DNA of 64,000 bases from contig NZ_SODF01000001.1 in the NCBI RefSeq assembly GCF_004365875.1, forward strand, positions 3,410,001-3,474,000. The letters are read 5' to 3'. The notes beneath the pieces were generated by a model that was given only the letters and a program-made list of their open reading frames with translations, did no database searches and had not been told where the DNA came from. Of this stretch, positions 55,101-63,900 are shown piece after piece (the first letter of the stretch is position 1; every line of letters begins with the position of its first letter). The DNA is from Kribbella kalugense (lineage in GTDB: Bacteria; Actinomycetota; Actinomycetes; Propionibacteriales; Kribbellaceae). Both the position numbers and the translations under genes were made by a program.

Positions 55101-58100
55101 CGATCCCGACCGGTGATCAGACGGCGACCTCGGGAACGCTGACGCTCAGCTCGACGGCCATCACCTGGACCGGCAGCATCCCGGTCGGCACGGTGGTCAC
55201 CGTCACCGGGTCCCTGACCGTCGAAGATCCTCCGACCGGCGACCTGCTCGTCACCGGCAAGCTGTCGTCCTCGGCGCCCGGCAACAACTGCCCCGCCGGC
55301 GGTTCCGACAGCCGGTGCGTGGCCTCGGTCAGCGTGCTGGTGCCACAACTCACCATCAGCAAGGTCGCGAACACCACTGCGACCGCTCCCGGTGGCACTG
55401 TCTCCTACACGATCTTGGTGCACAACACCGGTCAGACCCCGTACGCCGGCGCCGCGGTGACCGACTCGCTCGTCGGCCTGGTGGACAAGGCGACCTACAA
55501 CAACGACGCGAGCGCAACGAGCGGAACCTTGACCTTCAACTCACGGACCTTGTCGTGGGTCGGCGACGTGGCCCCGTCGGCAACCGTCACGATCACCTTC
55601 TCCGTAACCGTCCCCGGCACGGTGACCGGTGACAAACTGCTGGTCAACTCGGTCAGCTCCACCGCCGTCGGCAACACCTGCCCGCCGGCCGGCGGCAACG
55701 CCGCCTGCCACAGCCTGGTCGCGATCCTCACCCCCGGGCTCACCTTGGAGAAGACCGCCGACCTGACCAACGCAACGCTCGGCACCACGGTCCCCTACAC
55801 CGTCACCGCCATGAACACCGGACAGATCCCGTTGCCAGCGGCCACATTCAGTGACAGCCTGGCCGGCGTCCTGGACGATGCTACATACGGCTCGGCGTCG
55901 GCCTCCAGCGGCACCGTCACCTTCTCGGCGGGGGTGTTGAGCTGGTCCGGCGCACTGGCCCCCGGTGCTTCGGCGACTGTGTCGTACACGGTGACGATCA
56001 ACAAACCCGCTTCCGGCGACGGCACCATGTCCAACACCGTCAGCTCGTCGACCCCGGGGAACAACTGCCCGGCCGGCGCCGGCGACTCCCGATGTACGGC
56101 GACGGTCACCGTCACCAAGTCCGTCACGCTGACCATCACCAAGACCGCGGACGTCACCTCGACTGTTGCCGCCGGCACCGTCAGGTACACCGTCAAGGTG
56201 ACCAACTCGAGCATCCTGCCGATCGTCGCGGCCCAGTTCACCGACCCGTTGGCCGACATCCTCGACGACGCCACCTTCAACAACGACGCGACCGCAAGCA
56301 GCGGATCCGTCACCTTCACCAGTCCGACTCTCAGCTGGCACGGGTCTGTCGGCCCGTCGAGCACCATCACCGTCGCCTATTCGGTCACCGTGAAAAGTCC
56401 GCACACCGGAGACGGCCGCCTCACCGGCACGGTCAACTCCACCTCGTTGCTCTCCAGCAACAACTGCGTGGCCGGCAGCACCGACCCTCGCTGCACGAAC
56501 ACCGTGACAGTCGCGGCCCTCCTGCTCGAGCAGCACTACCTGGAGAGCTCGACCACGCCGGGATCCGTCGTGCACTTGACGGCCAGCTTCATCAACACCG
56601 GACAGACTCCTTACGTCGGCATCTCTGTCAGCAGCCCAGGCGGGGACACACTCGACGACGCGGTCGCCAACGGCGATCAAGCGGCCAGTTCCGGCACCTT
56701 GGTGATCACCCCGATCGCCATCACCTGGACCGGCAACATCCCGGTCGGCGGCAGGGTGGACCTTTCCGGCACTCTCACCGTGGAGAATCCCGATCTCGGC
56801 AATCTCCTGATGACGGCCACCACAGTCTCAGCCGCGCCGGGTAACAACTGCCCGGTCGGGGGATCCGATCCGGTCTGTACTGCGCTGCTCCCGGTGCTCC
56901 TCCCCGGGCTGACCATCACCAAGACCGCCGGTACGACGTTCGTGGTCCCCGGCGGCACGGCGACGTACACCATCACCGTCCACAACTCCGGCCAGACACC
57001 GTACGCCGGTGCGACAGTCACCGACTCGCTCGCCGGAGTCGTGGATGACGCCACCTACAACGCCAACGCAACGGCGACGACGGGCGTGGTCACTTTCGCC
57101 GGCCAGACCCTGACCTGGGCCGGGGACCTGGCAGTCGGCCAGACCGTGACCATCTCCTACTCGGTAACGGCTCATACCCCTGGCACAGGCGACAAGACGA
57201 TGGTCAACCCAGTCAGCTCGACTGCTACCGGCAGCACCTGCCCGCCCGCCAGCGGGAACCCGGCCTGTCGCGTCACCATTGCCGTCCTCACCCCCGCAGT
57301 GACGATCACCTCGGCCGCAAGCGCCGCGCAGACGATTCCTGGTGCGGTCGTCAGCTACACGATCACTGCGACCAACGCCGGCCAACTTCCCTACCCGGCA
57401 GCCACCTTCGATCTGCCGCTCGGCGGCGTACTCGATGACGCGACCCTCACCGGCACTGCGTCGGCAACCAGCGGAAGCGTTACGGTCACCGGCGGGATTC
57501 TCCACTGGACAGGAGTTCTGGGCACCGGAGCTGCCGCGACGATCACCTACGCCGTCACCGTGAACCAGCCGGACGCAGGGGACTACAGCCTCGACCAAAC
57601 AGTGGTTTCATCCAGCGCGGGCAGCACGTGCCCAGCAGCAGGCGCCGATCCACGCTGCTCGGTATCTGTCCCGGTCGCGAGCCTGCTGATCAGCAACGTC
57701 GCGGATGCCGTGACGACCGAGCCGACCTCGGCAGTCCGGAACACGGTCACCATCACCAACGTCGGCCGAGTGCCCTACTTCGGGGTCAGCATCAATGACG
57801 ACTTCGCCGGCTCGCTCGACGATGCCACGTACAACGGTGATGCCGCGGCGACCGCAGGCAGTCTGCTGCTGGTGACCGGGACCGGCCGGATCAGCTGGAC
57901 CGGAGACCTCGCAGCCGGCACGACCGTGAGTGTCACCGGATCGCTGAAGGTCAACAATCCAGACCTCGGAAACAAGGTGATGAGCACCAGGGTCACCACC
58001 GACGCGCCGGCCTCCAACTGTCCCACGGCGAGTCCGCAGTCGGCATGCCTGACCAGCGTCACGGTCTTGATTCCTGCCTTGACGCTGAGCAAGACGGCCG

Positions 58101-60778
58101 ACAGAACCACGGTGGGCCCGGGCGGATCCGTCGTCTACACGATCACCGCGCACAACACCGGACAGACGACGTACGTCGGTGCGCAGGTGCACGACTCGCT
58201 GGCCGGCATCCTGACCGACTCGGCGTACGCCGGTGACGGTACGGCGGACTCGGGGCTCGTCACCTTCGACGGAACGACACTGACGTGGACCGGGGACCTG
58301 GCGATCGGGGCATCGGTGATCATCACCTACAGCGTTCGGGTGGACGATCCCGATCTGGGCGGTAGGACGATGGCCAACCAGGTGAACTCGAGCGAGCTCG
58401 GCAGCACCTGCCCCCTCGATGACCCCACGTCCGCCTGCACCACGCTGGTGAACGTCCTCGTTCCACTGCTCGACATCGCGGTCGCCGCCGATCGCACCAC
58501 CGCAGTCCCAGGCACGGCCGTCGCCTACACCGTCACGATCCGGAACAGCGGTCAGACCGACTACCTGGCAGCGAACGTCGCCACCCTGCTCGCCGGCGTA
58601 CTGGATGACGCCACCTACACGAACGACGCGACGGCAACGTCCGGCGTACTGACGTACAGCAGCCCTCAACTCGTCTGGTCCGGCGATCTCGCCATCGGTG
58701 CCACCGCGACCGTCACCTACTCGGTGATCGTCACCGACCCGCCGGCCGGGGATCACTCGATGCTCACCTCGACAGCCTCCGCAGTCCCTGGCAGCACCTG
58801 CGGAACCGATGCGCAGTGCACGAACACCGTCACCATCCTGATCCCTGGGCAGATGGTCTCCACGACGGCCGACAAGGTCAGCACGACCCCGGGCGACCAG
58901 ATCACCTTCACCACAACGGTGCAGAACACGGGCCAGACCCCGTACGCCTCCGTCAGCCTCAGCAGCTCGCTCACCGACCTGCTCGACGACGTCACCTTCG
59001 ACGGACAGATCGCCGCCTCGGTCGGCGTCGCGACGTACTCTGCTCCAAACCTGTCCTGGAGTGGCGCACTGCCCATCGGAGCAGTCGCGACCCTCCGCTA
59101 CACGGTGACCGTCGACAACCCGGATCTGGGCAACAAGTTGCTGACAGCAACCGTAGTAGCGCCGGCTCCGGGGAGCAGTTGCCCGGCAGGTGGGTCTGCC
59201 CCGGCGTGCACCGCGACAGTGACCGTGCTCGTCCCGGCCTTGACCATCGCGATCTCGGCCGACGCACCGACTACTACACCCGGTGGCACCGTTACCTACA
59301 CGGTCGTCATCGCCAACACCGGCCAGACGCCGTACGACGGCGCAGTTGTCAGCGACGCACTCAGCGGCGTTCTCCCTGACTCCGAATACAACGAGGACGC
59401 GACGGCGTCGAGTGGCACGGTGACGTTCACCAGCCCGATTCTCAGCTGGACCGGCGACCTGCTCGTCGGGGCGAGTACGACGATCACCTACTCGATCACC
59501 GTCGACGATCCCGATCCTGGGGACAAGCTGCTCATCAACACGGTCTCGTCGGCGGCGCCCGGAAGCAGCTGCCCGGCTGGAAGCCCCCTGCCGCACTGTT
59601 CGGTTCTGGTTAGGGTGCTGGTGCCCGCGCTGTCCATCACCAAGGCAGCCGACACCGTAGCCGTGGCTGCCGGCAACGTCCTCCGCTACACGATCAGAGT
59701 TGTCAACACTGGTCAGACCGACTACTTCCCGGCCACGTTCAGCGACATACTGACCGGCGTACTCGACGACGCCGGCTATGCGGGCGATGCGGCAGCCAGC
59801 GTCGGAACCATTGCCTACAGCAACAGCACACTCGTCTGGACAGGAGCGCTTGCAGCTGGTGCGGCTGCGACCGTCACCTACTCGGTTACCGCACTCTTCC
59901 CAGCAGTCGGTGACCACCGCCTGGCCAATGCGGTCTTCTCCGGGTCAGCGGGCTCGAGTTGTGTCAGTGGAGCGGAACCAGGCTGCGGGTCGACGGTGAC
60001 CGTTCTGGTTCCCGCGCTGACGATCAGCAAGACCGCCGATCGAACTCAGGTCGTCGCAGGAAGCAGCCTGCACTACACGATCGAGGCGACCAATACAGGC
60101 GAGGCAGACTACCCGGCTGCCACCCTGACGGATTCCTTGGTGGGCGTCCAGGACGACGCCAGTTACAGCAACGACGCAGCCGCCAGCAGCGGGGTCGTCA
60201 CGTACTCGACTGGCACCTTGACCTGGAACGGCGCCATCCCCCGCGGCGCGACTGTGCTCATCACCTATTCGGTCGCCGTACCGGTCACCGGAGCCGGAGA
60301 CGGCGTGCTGACCAACACAGTGACCTCGGAGGCGGTGGGCGAGAACTGCGCCCCCGGCGACTGCACCACCTCGACCCCCATCGCCCCACTGACCCTGACC
60401 CTGACCGGGCTCACCACATCGTTCCTGCTCACTGGACTGCCGAACAGCACGATCAGCTCGGACGGAACGGTCACCATGACCGTCACCACCAACAGCACCA
60501 CCGGCTACTCGGTCAGCGTCCAAGCCGCCGGTACCGCGCTGCTTCCGGCCACACCTGGTAACCCGGCCACGATCCCGATCGATCAGCTGGGAGTCAGGGA
60601 AAGCGGCGACGCCGACTTCGTGCCCCTCTCGAGCACCGACCCCGTCGTCGTGCACCAGCAGAACGCAGCCTCGGCGCCGGGCGGTGATGCGGTCAGCAAC
60701 GACTACCAGATCAGGATCCCGTTCGTCTCCTCGGACACCTACTCCACCACGCTGGACTACATAGCCAGCAGTCAGTGA
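49148..60778 (+). CDS. Giant surface protein: lectin head, IPT, FN3, Ig modules, 21 DUF11-like repeats, WxL-like C-terminal domain
   Basis: A 3876-residue exported protein. A signal peptide covers residues 1-35. An L-type lectin-like domain at about 37-345 shows TFTSYQWGGNNADGIAFLLA and NAYLGVGLDVFGN. Next are a DUF11/CARDB-like domain (350-470), an IPT/TIG-like domain (480-580), two fibronectin type III domains (582-768) and three putative-Ig (He_PIG) domains (770-1028). Then 21 DUF11-like repeats of about 130 residues span 1029-3747. The last 129 residues match the small protein at 47562. Each repeat has a DDA.YN.D loop and a paired cysteine motif. The start is either the GTG at 49148 or at 49157; both overlap the previous gene. 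It is likely a carbohydrate-binding adhesin or cell-cell contact protein. Confidence 0.85.
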   Translation: MAVVPRRSRPLILALTLALLCTTLAIVTTSTAGAAGTVLFENLFNNRTVDGTGTVTVPSSTNGTNVACLSAAGNSATLPLLSCAGSADLQGFGKLRLTNSTTNQVGGVFGQTSFPTSNGLDVTFTSYQWGGNNADGIAFLLAAVDPANPASATRIGPSGGSLGYSPAGSIGGLPNAYLGVGLDVFGNFSATAFQGTGCTNAPNITSTTPGAVVVRGPGNGLAGYCGLTTTSDGTTASKVILRAAIRAVSAVPVQVLINPTGAAFTSDSGVTVAAGTYKVVVTPVGQPTKTLTGPLPSVAAGLYPSSSWLGTNGVPKQLSFGFVGSTGSVTDVHEISAVKVLTFNPVPQLAVSTTSYTATSSQPGDPVTYRVASSVLAGADENNPISVTQTVPAGVVPVGAYGNGWTCAAAVGQSISCTTTAGSFAAGTVLPPITVVAIVIGSNVTSALVQSNSTVRASSADASPGTDTTATGGTLPSAPSGLTVVPAIGSIAGTNSLTISGANITAATAIEIGTTAQQQAGTPTVLLPCSGAPAAGCFTVSGGNLVVSSMPARSAAATVSVTVVTSGVASAASYVYADRPVAPAKPTATAGITSATVSWVAPTANGSPITGYVVTPYAAGVAQTPLSFDASTTSRVLTGLTPATSYTFIVTAINAYGTSDPSAQSAAVVPYTLPGAPAITAVSAGSLSAVLTWSTPNNGGSTITGYVVTPYVGLAAQTTQSFSGSGTTRSVTGLSAGVSYTFTVAAQNLAGTGPASAKSAAVTPNQSPSLTFAAPPAGEVGVAYNRLLTVTNGTSPFVWSISTGALPAGLALNASSGLLSGTPSVAGTFPVTVMVTDASGLTATKAATLVIAAAPAITFAPAAGEVSVAYTHQPTLTGGTGPFTWSVTSGSLPAGLTLDASSGLVSGTPTTAGSFAVTLTVADSFGQTAARTATVLIVALPAFATTPTPTGQVGVSYPHSFDVTGGAFPLVWSLTAGTLPPGLVFDTATGSLSGTPTTTGTFTFTISVVDANSQTASRTVTIVIAAGPLQILKDANVTSAAAGSVVVYTISVTNTGPAAFSSVTLTDPLTGVLDDAAYNANASATSGSVSYAAPTISWSGDLAGSATVTITYSVTVNNPVVGNKVLTNTVTSSTLGTNCVNGSTDARCSATVSIPGLTIVKSADRSTTTPGGTVRLNIVVTNTGQTAYPGATVTDGLAGMLDDADYNADATATSGNLSYTAPSLTWTGSLPVGATATITYSVTVNDPDPGDRSLTGTVVSPSAGSPCPGGNPAVQCSVAVTVLVPALSITNSADPSSTTPGGVVAYTVALANTGQTPYPGTTVSIALAAALDDGVYGGNATASAGSIAFNAGTSTLTWTGNLAVGSAITITYSITVRDPDPGDKTLTTAVTAPVSGSTCPTAGASPLCTSTVQVRVPGLSIAVSANVATATPGTIVRYTLSISNTGQTSYPAANVSHALSGVLDDADYNSDAAATAGTVTFAGTALNWSGELVIGATATVTYSASVRQPTTGNRILSTSTSSTTPGNNCPVGGTDPRCATTTTVLVPALVITATADSATTTPGSVVRFTITAHNTGQTSYNDLAIPADLSGTLDDADYNNDGAVSAGSLISHPDGTSSWLVDLAPGETENGTFSVTVNNGASGDRSLVVVATAEAAGSTCPAASPAPGCRAVVSVLMPGLTITKTADTSTTVPGGVVRYTISVLNNGETAYSAASLDDDLAMVMADAVYSGDATTTTGAIGFSGTVLSWSGALAPGAAATISYSVTVRNPDPGDKRLLNRVDSATAGSNCASTSVDPRCAASVDVLVPGLTVVKSAGAATTTPGATVGYTVTVTNSGATPTAGATFSDALVDLLDDADYNADAAAGTGSVSFSGSVLTWSGDLAVGATATVTFSATVHLVDGGNNLLTDTITSGSSGANCSLGSADTRCATTVAVARLILFQSYPQPTTTPGSLIQLTATFTNTGQVPYTGITISSPSSGVVDDAIPTGDQTATSGTLTLSSTAITWTGSIPVGTVVTVTGSLTVEDPPTGDLLVTGKLSSSAPGNNCPAGGSDSRCVASVSVLVPQLTISKVANTTATAPGGTVSYTILVHNTGQTPYAGAAVTDSLVGLVDKATYNNDASATSGTLTFNSRTLSWVGDVAPSATVTITFSVTVPGTVTGDKLLVNSVSSTAVGNTCPPAGGNAACHSLVAILTPGLTLEKTADLTNATLGTTVPYTVTAMNTGQIPLPAATFSDSLAGVLDDATYGSASASSGTVTFSAGVLSWSGALAPGASATVSYTVTINKPASGDGTMSNTVSSSTPGNNCPAGAGDSRCTATVTVTKSVTLTITKTADVTSTVAAGTVRYTVKVTNSSILPIVAAQFTDPLADILDDATFNNDATASSGSVTFTSPTLSWHGSVGPSSTITVAYSVTVKSPHTGDGRLTGTVNSTSLLSSNNCVAGSTDPRCTNTVTVAALLLEQHYLESSTTPGSVVHLTASFINTGQTPYVGISVSSPGGDTLDDAVANGDQAASSGTLVITPIAITWTGNIPVGGRVDLSGTLTVENPDLGNLLMTATTVSAAPGNNCPVGGSDPVCTALLPVLLPGLTITKTAGTTFVVPGGTATYTITVHNSGQTPYAGATVTDSLAGVVDDATYNANATATTGVVTFAGQTLTWAGDLAVGQTVTISYSVTAHTPGTGDKTMVNPVSSTATGSTCPPASGNPACRVTIAVLTPAVTITSAASAAQTIPGAVVSYTITATNAGQLPYPAATFDLPLGGVLDDATLTGTASATSGSVTVTGGILHWTGVLGTGAAATITYAVTVNQPDAGDYSLDQTVVSSSAGSTCPAAGADPRCSVSVPVASLLISNVADAVTTEPTSAVRNTVTITNVGRVPYFGVSINDDFAGSLDDATYNGDAAATAGSLLLVTGTGRISWTGDLAAGTTVSVTGSLKVNNPDLGNKVMSTRVTTDAPASNCPTASPQSACLTSVTVLIPALTLSKTADRTTVGPGGSVVYTITAHNTGQTTYVGAQVHDSLAGILTDSAYAGDGTADSGLVTFDGTTLTWTGDLAIGASVIITYSVRVDDPDLGGRTMANQVNSSELGSTCPLDDPTSACTTLVNVLVPLLDIAVAADRTTAVPGTAVAYTVTIRNSGQTDYLAANVATLLAGVLDDATYTNDATATSGVLTYSSPQLVWSGDLAIGATATVTYSVIVTDPPAGDHSMLTSTASAVPGSTCGTDAQCTNTVTILIPGQMVSTTADKVSTTPGDQITFTTTVQNTGQTPYASVSLSSSLTDLLDDVTFDGQIAASVGVATYSAPNLSWSGALPIGAVATLRYTVTVDNPDLGNKLLTATVVAPAPGSSCPAGGSAPACTATVTVLVPALTIAISADAPTTTPGGTVTYTVVIANTGQTPYDGAVVSDALSGVLPDSEYNEDATASSGTVTFTSPILSWTGDLLVGASTTITYSITVDDPDPGDKLLINTVSSAAPGSSCPAGSPLPHCSVLVRVLVPALSITKAADTVAVAAGNVLRYTIRVVNTGQTDYFPATFSDILTGVLDDAGYAGDAAASVGTIAYSNSTLVWTGALAAGAAATVTYSVTALFPAVGDHRLANAVFSGSAGSSCVSGAEPGCGSTVTVLVPALTISKTADRTQVVAGSSLHYTIEATNTGEADYPAATLTDSLVGVQDDASYSNDAAASSGVVTYSTGTLTWNGAIPRGATVLITYSVAVPVTGAGDGVLTNTVTSEAVGENCAPGDCTTSTPIAPLTLTLTGLTTSFLLTGLPNSTISSDGTVTMTVTTNSTTGYSVSVQAAGTALLPATPGNPATIPIDQLGVRESGDADFVPLSSTDPVVVHQQNAASAPGGDAVSNDYQIRIPFVSSDTYSTTLDYIASSQ
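52232..60388 (+). repeat. Array of 21 DUF11-like repeats inside the giant gene
   Basis: Each unit (about 390 bases) opens with L-x-I-x-K-T/S-A-D and G.V..YT..V.NTGQT.Y, and carries LDDA.YN.DA.A.SG and a W.G.L..G...TITYSV strand. It ends in a CX8C pair followed by a V.VP.L linker. Eighteen units have CX8C; units 17, 20 and 21 have CX5C, CX7C and CX4C. Units 8, 12 and 15 form a distinct subtype with TVTGSL.V and no YT strand. Unit 9 resembles 13 and 16, and unit 10 resembles 14, so blocks of units were probably duplicated. Confidence 0.8.
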
Positions 60779-60817
60779 CGACGAACTCCGCACAGCCGAC
60801 GTTCGGAGAGGAGAACC

Positions 60818-61432
60818 ATGAACGCCAACAGACACCTACTGATGACCCCACTTCGGATGTCCTGCGGGCTCGGTCTCACAGCTGCCGCACTACTGGTCGC
60901 AAGCAGCACCGACGCCGGCGCGTCGACCACCCCCCAGTTGAGCATCGCCGTCGACAGCAGCCGGACCTCAGCGGCGGTAGGTGATCTCCTCCCGTACGCG
61001 ATCACCGTCCGGAACCTGGGCGGCACGGCCATCACCGGACTGAAGATCAGCCAGAGCGTCCCGACCGGCCTGCGGTTCAAGTCCGCGGACCTCGCCGGCA
61101 CGGCGCACCCGCTCAGCATCGAATGGAGTGTGAACCTCAAGGCCGGCGGCACAGCCACCGTTCACTCGACGATGACCGTGACCAAAACCCCGCCAGAGCT
61201 TCTCCGGCTGGCGACGGTGGCTTGCGCGAGATCCATCGCCAAGGCACCTCCGATCGTCTGCGCCGCGTCCTCCGCCCAACTACCGGCCGGCGCCGCCGCC
61301 GAACGCGCGGCGGCACAGCCACCCGATCGCAACGCCACCAAGACCGTGTACGTCGCGGGTGCCGGCGGCGCTCTCGCCATCGGCGCGGCCGTTGTCATCA
61401 TCACCCGGCGACGAAGGCACAAGCCGGCCTGA
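60818..61432 (+). CDS. Small membrane-anchored DUF11-like surface protein
   Basis: A 204-residue exported protein. A signal peptide lies at residues 1-35, a DUF11-like domain at about 38-125 (LSIAVDSSRTSAAVGDLLPY, TVRNLGGTAITGLKISQSVP), then an Ala/Pro linker. A transmembrane helix at about 178-196 (GGALAIGAAVVIITRR) and a basic tail (RRRRHKP) follow. No LPXTG motif is present, so it is membrane-held rather than sortase-attached. GGAGAGGAGAA precedes the ATG. It lies 39 bases after the giant gene on the same strand and is probably the fourth gene of the operon. Confidence 0.72.
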   Translation: MNANRHLLMTPLRMSCGLGLTAAALLVASSTDAGASTTPQLSIAVDSSRTSAAVGDLLPYAITVRNLGGTAITGLKISQSVPTGLRFKSADLAGTAHPLSIEWSVNLKAGGTATVHSTMTVTKTPPELLRLATVACARSIAKAPPIVCAASSAQLPAGAAAERAAAQPPDRNATKTVYVAGAGGALAIGAAVVIITRRRRHKPA

Positions 61433-61524
61433 CCCCGGACACGTTGCCAACAGCAACATGTAGGCGAAACCGGGCAGACGCACCTCAATCAGCACGACAG
61501 CGTGGCCGGGGCTCATCCGCGCTT

Positions 61525-63900
61525 TCAGTTGTCCGGTGTCCAGCGCCAGTTGCGGACCTCCGGCAGGTCTTCGCCGTACTCGAGGATGTGGGTGTGGTGG
61601 CGGGTGCGTTGGTCGGTCAGCCATTGGCGGGTCTGTACGGCGCTCTGGCCGAGGTGCGGGACGCGGTCAATCACGTCGATGGCGAGGTGGTACCGGTCGA
61701 GGTCGTTGCGGACGACCATGTCGAACGGGGTCGTGGTGGTGCCTTCCTCCTTGTAGCCGCGGACATGCAGGTTGTCGTGGTTGTGCCGTCGGTAGGTGAG
61801 GCGATGGATCAGCCAGGGATAGCCGTGGTACGCGAACACGACCGGCTTGTCCGTGGTGAAGAGCGCATCGAACTCGGCGTCGGTGAGACCGTGCGGGTGC
61901 TCAGTGTCGGGCTGCAGGCGCATCAGGTCGACCACGTTGATCACCCGGATCCGCAGGGCTGGCAGGTGCTCGCGCAGCAGGCTCACCGCGGCCAGCGTCT
62001 CCTGGGTCGGAACGTCGCCGGCGCACGCCAGTACCACGTCCGGATCGCCTTCGTCGTTACTGGCGAAGTCCCACACGCCGATTCCTCGCGCACAATGCAG
62101 CGCGGCGGCCTCGGGGTCGAGCCAGTCGGCCTGCGGTTGCTTGCCCGCGACAACGACATTGATGTAGTGCCTGCTCCGCAGACAGTGGTCGGCGGTGGCG
62201 AGCAACGTGTTGGTGTCCGGCGGCAGGTAGACCCGGACGACCTCGGCCTTCTTGTTGACGACGTGGTCGATGAAGCCAGGGTCCTGGTGTGAGAACCCGT
62301 TGTGGTCCTGCCGCCATACGTGCGAGGTCAGCAGATAATTGAGCGAGGGAATCGGTTTGCGCCACCGCAGCCCGCGAGTGACCTTCAGCCACTTGGCATG
62401 CTGGTTCACCATCGAGTCGACGATGTGTACGAACGCTTCGTAGCAGGAGAACCAGCCGTGCCGGCCGGTCAGCAGGTACCCCTCGAGCCAGCCCTGGCAG
62501 GTGTGCTCGCTGAGGATCTCCATCACCCGGCCGTCCACCGCCAGGTGTTCGTCGGTCGGAAGCACCTCGGCGTTCCACGCCTTGCCGGTGACCTGGTACA
62601 ACGCATCAAGCCGGTTCGACGCCGTCTCGTCCGGTCCGAAGACACGGAAGTTGCGTTCGGTCGCGTTCGCGCTCATCACGTCACGCAGGTAGTCACCCAG
62701 AACCCGCGTCGGCTCGTGGTCGGTTGCCCCCGGCACCGGAACCGCCACGGCGTACGACGCGACGTCCGGCAGCACCAAGTCGCGTGAAGCGGGCCCGCCG
62801 TTGCTGTGCGGGTTCGAGCCCATCCGCCGATCGCCCACCGGCACCTGGTCGAGGAGGCGATCGATCGGAGCGCCCGCCTGATCGAACAGCTCGCCGGGGC
62901 GGTAGCTCCGCAGCCACTGCTCCAGCAGCTCGAGGTGCTCCGGGTTGCCCCGTACGTCGCCCACAGGCACCTGATGGGCTCGCCAAGTGCCTTCGACCTG
63001 GACACCGTCGACCTCGTGCGGCCCGGTCCAGCCCTTCGGCGTACGCAGGACGATCATCGGCCACGGCCGGCGCGGAACACCCGTGCCGTCGCGCGCCTCG
63101 GACTGGATGGCGGCGATCTCGTCGAGGACCCTGTCGAGCGTCGCCGCGAGCTGCTGGTGCACGTACTCGGGCTGGTCACCGTCGACCAGATACGGCCGAT
63201 AGCCGTACCCCTCCAGCAGACTGGTCAGCTCATCGTCGCCGATCCGGGCCAGCACCGTCGGGTTGGCGATCTTGTAACCGTTCAGATGCAGGATCGGCAG
63301 TACTGCGCCGTCGGTCCGCGGGTCGAGGAACTTGTTCGAGTGCCAGGACGCGGCCAGCGGTCCGGTCTCCGCCTCGCCGTCACCGATCACACAGGCGACG
63401 ACGAGATCCGGGTTGTCGAGCACCGCGCCGTACGCGTGGCTGAGCGAATAGCCCAGCTCGCCACCCTCGTGGATCGAGCCGGGCAGTTCCGGGGCCACGT
63501 GGCTCGGGATCCCACCCGGGAAAGAGAACTGGCGGAAGAGTCGCTCCATCCCAGATGCGTTCCGCGGTACGTCGGGATAGGTCTCGCTGTAGCTGCCTTC
63601 CAACCACGTGTTCGCGGCGATCGCCGGTCCACCGTGGCCGGGACCGATCACGTACATCATGTTCAGATCGCGTTGCCGGATGACCCGATTCAGGTGCGCA
63701 TACAGCATGTTGAGGCCCGGGGTGGTCCCCCAGTGGCCCAACAGGCGCGGCTTGACGTCCTCCGGTTGCAGCGGCTCCTGCAGCAGTGCGTTGCGCATCA
63801 GATAGATCTGTCCGACCGACAGATAGTTCGCGGCCCGCCAGTACGCGTCGAGCGCGTCCACCTCGTCGGCGCTGAGCGGCTTCTCCAGGATCTCGTGCAT
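61525..63900 (-). CDS. xfp: Xylulose-5-phosphate/fructose-6-phosphate phosphoketolase
   Basis: A 791-residue thiamine-diphosphate enzyme that cleaves xylulose 5-phosphate or fructose 6-phosphate with phosphate to acetyl phosphate and an aldose phosphate. Phosphoketolase signatures include [18 protein letters not shown] and the cofactor motif [14 protein letters not shown], with [13 protein letters not shown] following. [13 protein letters not shown] and SVGQIYL are also family marks. The start at 63900 (MHEILEKP) has GGAGGG ten bases upstream; a frame reaching 63969 adds 23 atypical residues. It is convergent with the surface operon. No acetate kinase or phosphotransacetylase is seen here, though its usual partner is one of these. 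Confidence 0.93.
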   Translation of the reverse strand: MHEILEKPLSADEVDALDAYWRAANYLSVGQIYLMRNALLQEPLQPEDVKPRLLGHWGTTPGLNMLYAHLNRVIRQRDLNMMYVIGPGHGGPAIAANTWLEGSYSETYPDVPRNASGMERLFRQFSFPGGIPSHVAPELPGSIHEGGELGYSLSHAYGAVLDNPDLVVACVIGDGEAETGPLAASWHSNKFLDPRTDGAVLPILHLNGYKIANPTVLARIGDDELTSLLEGYGYRPYLVDGDQPEYVHQQLAATLDRVLDEIAAIQSEARDGTGVPRRPWPMIVLRTPKGWTGPHEVDGVQVEGTWRAHQVPVGDVRGNPEHLELLEQWLRSYRPGELFDQAGAPIDRLLDQVPVGDRRMGSNPHSNGGPASRDLVLPDVASYAVAVPVPGATDHEPTRVLGDYLRDVMSANATERNFRVFGPDETASNRLDALYQVTGKAWNAEVLPTDEHLAVDGRVMEILSEHTCQGWLEGYLLTGRHGWFSCYEAFVHIVDSMVNQHAKWLKVTRGLRWRKPIPSLNYLLTSHVWRQDHNGFSHQDPGFIDHVVNKKAEVVRVYLPPDTNTLLATADHCLRSRHYINVVVAGKQPQADWLDPEAAALHCARGIGVWDFASNDEGDPDVVLACAGDVPTQETLAAVSLLREHLPALRIRVINVVDLMRLQPDTEHPHGLTDAEFDALFTTDKPVVFAYHGYPWLIHRLTYRRHNHDNLHVRGYKEEGTTTTPFDMVVRNDLDRYHLAIDVIDRVPHLGQSAVQTRQWLTDQRTRHHTHILEYGEDLPEVRNWRWTPDN

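Noticed and set aside
52232..60388. A CRISPR-like or satellite array, because of the regular ~390-base period
   Set aside because: The repeats are protein-coding in one frame with diverged codons and no spacer/repeat structure of CRISPR.
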